From Austropuccinia psidii (Eukaryota > Basidiomycota > Pucciniomycetes > Pucciniales > Sphaerophragmiaceae): DNA of 64,000 nucleotides. The position numbers and the translations under genes were made by a program. The DNA lies in the NCBI GenBank assembly GCA_023105745.1, contig JALGQZ010000011.1:18130975-18194974 (forward strand), in the 5' to 3' direction. Within the stretch, counting starts at the first letter, position 1, and every line of letters starts with the position of its first letter. Shown piece after piece: positions 57,569-64,000 of this stretch. The notes under the pieces are model-generated. The model was not told the origin of the DNA and searched no databases. It saw nothing but the letters and a program-made list of their open reading frames with translations.

Positions 57569-58371
57569 ATACCCCCCTACCTTGAATGGTGAGCTCCTGA
57601 GCACCAAGATAAGGTAGAGGCCTGTTGAGGCTAATGAGACGGATTTGACGTAAGGATTCCAGAGGTATTGAATCTTGAAAAGACGAATTGAACTGATAAG
57701 CTTGTTGGCATATGGATTGAGGTTGACTTGATCTTCTCTTGACATTTGGCTTTGACAAAGTTGAAGACATGATTTGACGTAAAGATTTTGGCGTTAAAGA
57801 GTTATAAGAAAAGGAATTTTTTTGAAAGAATATAAAGAGTAAAAGAGAAAAGAAAACAGATGTAAAGAGAGAAACAGAAAAAGAAAGAAAATGAAATTTG
57901 AGGAGGAATCCAATCTTCATCACGGATTACAACAATTGATTTTGAAAGTGACCAAGGACCTGGATAAAAGAATTTGATGCCAGGTGCTCACAGAGTGGCC
58001 AAGGTGATGTTTTGACAGATTGTAGACCCCTCAGGGAAGTGCACACCAGGAGAGGAACTTACTTTTAGTAGTTGCCACTCCCGCCAGTGCCATAAATAAG
58101 AAAGATCTTGATAAATGAATGTGTTGAAAGAATAAAGTCTTGGGAAGGAGAATAAAAAAGGAATGGTCCATTTGCCCAAGTGTAAATGGCGATAAATTTG
58201 GAATTTGGGTGTTGAAAGCCGGGCCAAGAAGTCTGTGTCCAAATTGAAAAGTGCTCACAGAGTGGCCAAGGTGATGCTTACAACAAAGAAGAGTAGAATA
58301 CCCCTAAAGGTGCATACCAGGAGTGGGACTTACTTTTGGTAATTCCTCTCCCCACCAAGCACCATAAAAAT
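57569..58371 (-). other. Element F 3' untranslated region with direct repeat
   Basis: Starts with the purine tract (57569-57578; GGGGGGTAT on the - strand). The GTGCTCACAGAGTGGCCAAGG block occurs near 57985 and 58251, as in element D, each followed by an ACTTACTTTT stretch. Confidence 0.65.
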
Positions 58372-61300
58372 TCAAGCCATTGAAGAATTGGGTCCTGGCT
58401 TGTCAGGATATAACGAATGAAAATCTTTGACAAGTTCAGGACAATTCTTGAGGTTTTCAGCTGGTTCCCATGTGGATCTTTCTGAATCTTGACTGAAACC
58501 TTTCCATTCCACCAGATACCATAATTTTCTTCTCTTGAGCTTTGAATCCAGTACTTGAGAGACTTCCCATTCCTCTTCTTCTTCAATAATGATTGGAGGA
58601 GGAGGCTCTTGATGCCGATTTGGGATTGTTGATGTCTTAACTGGTTCCAAGAGTGAGATATGGAAGACTGGGTGGATGGATTTCCATTGAGGTGGTAAGC
58701 ATGAGTACTGACTTTCTTCAAGATTGGAAAGGGACCCAACCATCTTTCAGACAGTTTCTTGGCGGGTCTAGTAGATTTGATATTCTTGGAAGAAAGCCAT
58801 ACCATGTCACCAGGATTAAAAACAGGTGGGTTTTCTCTACTTTTATCTGCATACCTCTTAAACTGGTTTATGGCAGCTTCAGGTTCTCTCTTGACATCTT
58901 GCTGTACTGATTGGATTTTTGTTGATAACTTTCCAGCAGGAGTATCTTGAGTGATGTGAACTGAATCAAATTGAGGATCTCTTCCATAAACAGTGAAAAA
59001 TGGTGATTGCTTGGTTGAAGAGTGGTCAGAGTTATTGTAAGCAAATTCAGCCAGAGGGAGCCAGGTGTTCCAATCATCTTGATGATAACCGACATACATC
59101 CGAAGATACTGTTCTAGTATCTGATTTACCCTCTCTGTCTGTCCATCAGTTTCTGGATGGTAAGCAGTTGACAAGTCTCTTGAAATCTTGAGCTGCTGAC
59201 AAAGATTGGTCCAAAAGGAAGAAACGAAGAGTGAACCTCTATCACTGACAATGCTTGATGGGAGGCCATGCTTTGAGAAAATATTCTTGATGAATAAATG
59301 GGCCAAATCCAGTGAAGTGATTGAAGACATTGTTGGAATAAAAACCGCCATTTTTGAGAATCTGTCCACTATGACAAGGATTGAGTCAAAGGAATTGGAC
59401 AGTGGCAGTTGAGTGATGAAATCCATCGAGAGACAAATCCAAGGACCATTTGGAATTGGAAGAGGTTTGAGGAATCCAAACTTCTTATGGTGAATATTCT
59501 TGTTTCTTGAGCACTGTTGACAGGATGAAACATAATCCTTGATGAATTGAGTCATGCCGGACCAGTGGAAATCCCGCTTGACAAGTTTTATAGTCTTCTC
59601 TTGGCCAGGGTGTCCAGCTAGAGGAGAATCGTGACGCTTTTGAAGAATGCTGAGCTGAATTGTGGAGTCATTTGGGACTACCACCCGATCTTTGAAAAGA
59701 AGAAGTTGGGAGGAGGAATCAAGAGAATAATCTTGGACAGATTTACCTTTACCCAAATCTTCAAGGATACTTCTGTACTGAGGATCTTGCCATACTTCCT
59801 TCTGAATTGAATCAATCAAATTTGAAAATTAATCCACCTTGACTGCAAAAAACTTTGAGGGTTGAACTTCATCTTGCTTAATGAGTTGTTGAAGATTCAT
59901 TGAATTCTTGCTGATGAAATCCTCCCCCCTCTCCGGATAGATGTCGTCCCGACGTGATAAGGCATCTGGAAGAGTTGCTAGGCGGCCAGGGCGGTAAGTG
60001 ATTGAAAAATGAAATTCAGATAAGAATTCAGCCCAGCGGGCTTGACGGCGAGTGAGTACTTTTGAGGACATGAAGTATTGAAGGGAACTGTGATCGGTGA
60101 GAACTTCAAAAGGAGAGGACAGAGAAAGAAGAAAAGCCCTCCAGTGCTTGAGAGCCCAGACTATACCAAGGAGTTCCTTGTCATGAATTTCATAGTTGAG
60201 CTCTGCTGGAATAAGCTTGCGGCTGTCAAGTGCAATGGGATGTTTTCCTGAGTCAGAGACCTGACTCAGTACAGCACCCAAAGCATAATTGGATGCATTG
60301 GTCTCTACAATGGTGGGTAGAGACGGATTGAAGTGGGAAAGGATTGGAGCGGTAGTGAAGGCCTCTTTGAGTTGATGAAACTGGCTAAGAGCTTCCTCAT
60401 TGAGGGGGAAACAGGAATCTTTCTTGAGGAAACTGGTGAGTGAACTGATTTTCTTTGAATAATTCTTGATGAAACGGCGGTTGAAGTTGGCAAAGCCAAG
60501 GAAGGATTGAAGAGCCTTGAGGTTTCTTGGAGGAGGCCAATTAAGGATCTGCTGGACTTTTGCTTGGTCCATCTTGAGGCCTTCAGAAGAAACAACATAA
60601 CCAAGATATTCTACACTAGAAACATGAAAAAGGCATTTAGAAGCCTTGGCAAAAAGGTTATTGGCTCTGAGTCTGGAAAGAACAGTGGACACATGAGTGA
60701 CATGTTCTTCCTCAGATTTGGAAAAGACCATAATGTCATCCAAATAAACCACAACAAAAACATCAAGAAGATCTTGGAATATATCATTGACAAGATTCTG
60801 AAAAGAGGCAGGAGCATTGGTGAGCCCAAATGGCATAACCAAGTACTCAAAACTGCCATATTTAGTTCTGAAGCATGTCAAATGTTCATCACCCTCCTTG
60901 ATTCTGAGCAGGTTATATGCACCACGCAAATCAATCTTGGAGAAGATAGAAGAACCATTAAAGACATTAAGAAGCTGGTTCATAGGAGGAACAGGATATT
61001 TGTTCTTCCTAGTGACACCATTGAGTTTGCGGTAATCAACACACAAACGGAGGCCACCATCTTTCTTTTTAACAAAGAGGACAGGTGCTCCTGTTGAGGA
61101 GGAGCTTGGCCGGATGAAACCTTTCTATACATTCTCTGAAATGTAGGCCCTGAGTGTATCTGACTCTTGTTTGGATAAAGAGTAGATCACCCCAACTGGA
61201 GGTAGAGACCCCTCCAGTTCGATATGATGATCACAGGCACGGTGAGGAGGAAGTTTCTCTGCCTTCACCTTGGAGAATACATCCAAGTATTGGTGATAAA

Positions 61301-62060
61301 CAGAGGGAACAACTTTCATCACGGTTTCTACTTCTTCTGGCTCTTCCTCTTCATCCCACAACTCCTCCAGGGAGTCATGATAAGATGAAGGAGGAAGGTC
61401 CATATTCCCAAAGAAGAGATGAAGTGAAGATACAGAATTATCTTCCCCAACATCTTGAATCTCTTTGAAGACTTAATCTCCAGATGATGGTAATGACAGA
61501 TGGGAATTAAGGGAAGGAATATGGACAGAAGATGGAACTGATGGTGTTCTAGAATCACCAACCAGAGCTGCACATGATTTGGCAGAAGAAGAGTCATTAC
61601 GGCAGGAATTGGAAGGATCAGAATAGTCCTGTTGATCAGTATTAAAGGTGATCAGCCCTTGCCTCCAATCAATAGAAGGATTAAAATGATTAAGAAAGTC
61701 AAAGCCCAAAATGAGGTCTTCTCCCTTGGGAGTGTCAATGACTAAAAAGTCCCATTCAAAGCTTGGGAAGGAAGGGAGCTCAACCATATATTTAGTATGG
61801 TGGGTCACAAATAAGGAAGGGGACTCAGAGGAGTCCAAAATGATAAGAGGAATCTTCTCTGGAAGTTCTGACGTAGTCAATGAGTACTTGTGAACAAACT
61901 GCTTTGCAATAAATGAGTGTGTAGCACCAGAATCAATGAGAATACTGTAAAAAACATCAGAAAGAGAAGAGAAAACAAAAAAATTAAGAGAATTCTTGAC
62001 ACCAGTATTCAGAATGCACAATTGTGCTCTGGAAGGAAAACGGTGAAGACCATTGAACAC
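58372..62060 (-). pseudogene. Element F pol, lightly broken
   Basis: Protease (62060-61473) with ILIDSGATHSFIAKQ; a linker (61403-61125); reverse transcriptase and RNase H (61046-59829) with [19 protein letters not shown] and LTDHSSLQYF; integrase (59819 onward) with HWSGMTQFIKDY, SMDFITQLP, VSDRGSLF and ETDGQTERV; and a C-terminal chromodomain (about 58400-58580, EEEEWEVSQVL to WYLVEWKGF). All lie in one frame down to about 58690, apart from in-frame stops at 61473-61475, 61125-61127 and 59829-59831. An 11-bp deletion near 58690, relative to D, shifts the frame before the chromodomain, so the 58278 stop is not the original end. Confidence 0.88.
59714..60524 (-). repeat. Duplicated pol segment, downstream copy
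   Basis: 811 bp identical to 63190-64000 except one base (60482 t versus 63958 a). The unit length is 3476 bp. This copy reads N-F-N-R-R where gypsy reverse transcriptases have N-F-Y-R-R. Confidence 0.9.
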
Positions 62061-63189
62061 AACATGATCTTCACTCAGGCTTTTCCCTGGCTGGGAAAAC
62101 TGCCTGACGGTTGGGTAAGCTTGTTTTGAGGCCTTTTGACACAGGACTCAAGACTATGCTTCCCACCACAATAAGTACACAAGCCCTCCAATGATTCTTC
62201 TTTCTTTTTCAGAACCTTTCAACTTGAAGTCCTTATTCAACAATGAAGAATGGGGCTTGTCCCGCTTTTGAGAATGAAATTTCTTCTTTGGTCTTGAACT
62301 TGAAGAAACTTGATGATGAGAAGAGTGAGACTTTGAGGTTTCAGGCTTCTTCTCTTGATGATGATTCTTTTCCTTCTGCCTCTCATGGTACCTGGTATCA
62401 AGTTCCAGGCTGACGTCCATTAAGTCTTGAAGAGAATCAATTTTTGAAGGATGGGAGGCCAATTGATCCAGAATCCTGGAGGCCAAGCCCTTCCTGAAAT
62501 GATGAATAAGAGCCCTTTCACCCCAATCCCAATTCTTGAAACCAAACTCCTGAAATCGGCAATATACAAAGCAACATGCCCACCTTCTTTCATCCTAAGG
62601 CCATCCAATTCAGCTTCTGCTTTTCTAACTTCATTTGGGTCACCAAATAAAGTGAACAATTGGGATTCAAACAATGGCCAGGAATTGAGGAGATAATTTG
62701 AGTCTTGATTATTGAGGTTGGAAAGATAAGGCTCAATCCATTTTGCAGCCCTGCCAACTAAGAATGAAGTGGCATAAAGAACCTTCTTTCTGTCTTGAGA
62801 GAAGTTTGCCGGATCATTATGAAAGATGAGTTGACAAGATTGAATAAAGCTTCTGACTTTGAAGGGCTGAGTCCCATCAAAGCATTCTGGAGCCTTCATA
62901 GAGGGAGTCTTGAAGGCTGGTGGTCTTGATGATTCAGAAGAAGAAGCTGCTTGAAGATTGGCCATAATCTGAGTCATTTGCTGCATAATGGCCAATAAAG
63001 ACAGTTCAGACTGATGAGAGGCAGGCTGATCAGACTGGGCTAGAGTTGGTCCTCTGGTGCCCTCAGATGCTCCCACAGGAGCAGGAGCAGCCTCAGTGCC
63101 ATTAGACTCTTCCTCTTCCACAGAATTCTCCTCCTCCTCTTCACCATCTTCACCTTGAACCTTGGGACTGGTTCTTGAAAATCCTGGGA
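62061..63189 (-). pseudogene. Element F gag, 5'-truncated at duplication joint
   Basis: Glu-rich segment (about 63100-63160), capsid domain with FIQSCQLIFHNDPANF (about 62820-62870) and LRMKEGGHVALYIADFRSL (about 62550-62610), Lys/Ser-rich linker and a CCHC knuckle region near 62150. Frameshifts occur near 62525 and just before the knuckle (one extra base near 62188 relative to D). Upstream, the frame is fused at 63190 to pol sequence, so the normal N-terminus is missing in this unit. Confidence 0.82.
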
Positions 63190-64000
63190 AGGAATCAAGA
63201 GAATAATCTTGGACAGATTTACCTTTACCCAAATCTTCAAGGATACTTCTGTACTGAGGATCTTGCCATACTTCCTTCTGAATTGAATCAATCAAATTTG
63301 AAAATTAATCCACCTTGACTGCAAAAAACTTTGAGGGTTGAACTTCATCTTGCTTAATGAGTTGTTGAAGATTCATTGAATTCTTGCTGATGAAATCCTC
63401 CCCCCTCTCCGGATAGATGTCGTCCCGACGTGATAAGGCATCTGGAAGAGTTGCTAGGCGGCCAGGGCGGTAAGTGATTGAAAAATGAAATTCAGATAAG
63501 AATTCAGCCCAGCGGGCTTGACGGCGAGTGAGTACTTTTGAGGACATGAAGTATTGAAGGGAACTGTGATCGGTGAGAACTTCAAAAGGAGAGGACAGAG
63601 AAAGAAGAAAAGCCCTCCAGTGCTTGAGAGCCCAGACTATACCAAGGAGTTCCTTGTCATGAATTTCATAGTTGAGCTCTGCTGGAATAAGCTTGCGGCT
63701 GTCAAGTGCAATGGGATGTTTTCCTGAGTCAGAGACCTGACTCAGTACAGCACCCAAAGCATAATTGGATGCATTGGTCTCTACAATGGTGGGTAGAGAC
63801 GGATTGAAGTGGGAAAGGATTGGAGCGGTAGTGAAGGCCTCTTTGAGTTGATGAAACTGGCTAAGAGCTTCCTCATTGAGGGGGAAACAGGAATCTTTCT
63901 TGAGGAAACTGGTGAGTGAACTGATTTTCTTTGAATAATTCTTGATGAAACGGCGGTAGAAGTTGGCAAAGCCAAGGAAGGATTGAAGAGCCTTGAGGTT
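63190..64000 (-). repeat. Duplicated pol segment, upstream copy (runs off the window)
   Basis: RNase H and linker part of pol repeated at an offset of 3476 bp. It includes the same in-frame TAA (63305) as the downstream copy at 59829, so the stop predates the duplication. It continues beyond 64000. Confidence 0.9.

Larger units (their letters stand above)
45749..64000 (-). mobile_element. Ty3/Gypsy chromovirus-type element F, extends past the window, C nested in its LTR
   Basis: The 3' LTR (45749-47062 plus 57162-57568) is followed by the 3' region, pol, gag and a second copy of part of pol. It is inserted in A2's pol; the left TSD copy would be AAACT (45744-45748). Same family as D and better preserved. 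The right LTR is not in the window. Confidence 0.85.

Noticed and set aside
63040..63295. A novel gag start fused to a pol-like peptide as a functional chimeric protein in F
   Set aside because: The pol-like N-terminus is explained by the 3476-bp tandem duplication joint at about 63190.

Overview
This 64 kb window is almost entirely transposable-element DNA. I found no host gene I can name, no rRNA or tRNA gene and no CRISPR array. The AT-rich composition, short introns with CTRAY-like branch points, Ty3 chromovirus-type and Ty1/Copia elements, a PIF/Harbinger transposon with a SANT-like accessory gene and Tet-like oxygenase remnants all fit a large, repeat-bloated basidiomycete genome. I infer a rust fungus (Pucciniales), possibly an Austropuccinia-type genome. 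That is a family-level impression from remembered protein families, not a species call.

Left block (1-22564). A solo LTR (547-1982) is followed by an old gypsy LTR fragment (2690-2932, continuing at 20001-20740 and fused to an integrase remnant to about 21150). A PIF/Harbinger-type DNA transposon (2933-20000, 25-bp terminal inverted repeats, 3-bp ATT target duplication) split that fragment. The Harbinger element carries a decayed DDE transposase on the + strand. On the - strand it carries a decayed Tet-like 2OG-Fe(II) oxygenase, unidentified helical coding remnants and a SANT/Myb-like gene. Two Copia elements are nested in it: Copia-1 (6124-11245, TSD TCAGT) and Copia-2 (13076-18269, TSD ACTAA). 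Both Copia primer-binding sites match the anticodon arm of a tRNA in the same register, one Met-like and one Tyr-like, which implies half-tRNA priming.

Right block (22565-64000). This is a Russian-doll stack of Ty3/Gypsy elements. Element D (- strand, chromodomain type, decayed) starts with an LTR at 22565. Element E (+ strand, 24212-34914, exact TSD TTTGT, LTRs 2027 bp each) sits inside that LTR. D's right-hand LTR (41403-42568) is broken by element A2 (- strand, from 42569). A2's pol is broken at 45749 by element F (- strand, same family as D, running past the window end). F's LTR is broken by element C (- strand, 47063-57156, LTRs 1838 bp each with five differences). C has one uninterrupted gag-pol frame of about 1974 codons and is the youngest-looking element, but its protease motif reads D-P-G. 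F carries a 3476-bp internal tandem duplication.

The most notable signals are: (1) a conserved protein in a second reading frame inside the gag of both E and C, ending at a stop that overlaps the downstream gag frame; (2) a Harbinger element that appears to carry a Tet/JBP-like oxygenase gene; (3) matched half-tRNA primer sites in two unrelated Copia elements; and (4) an LTR pair whose ten differences are all transversions.
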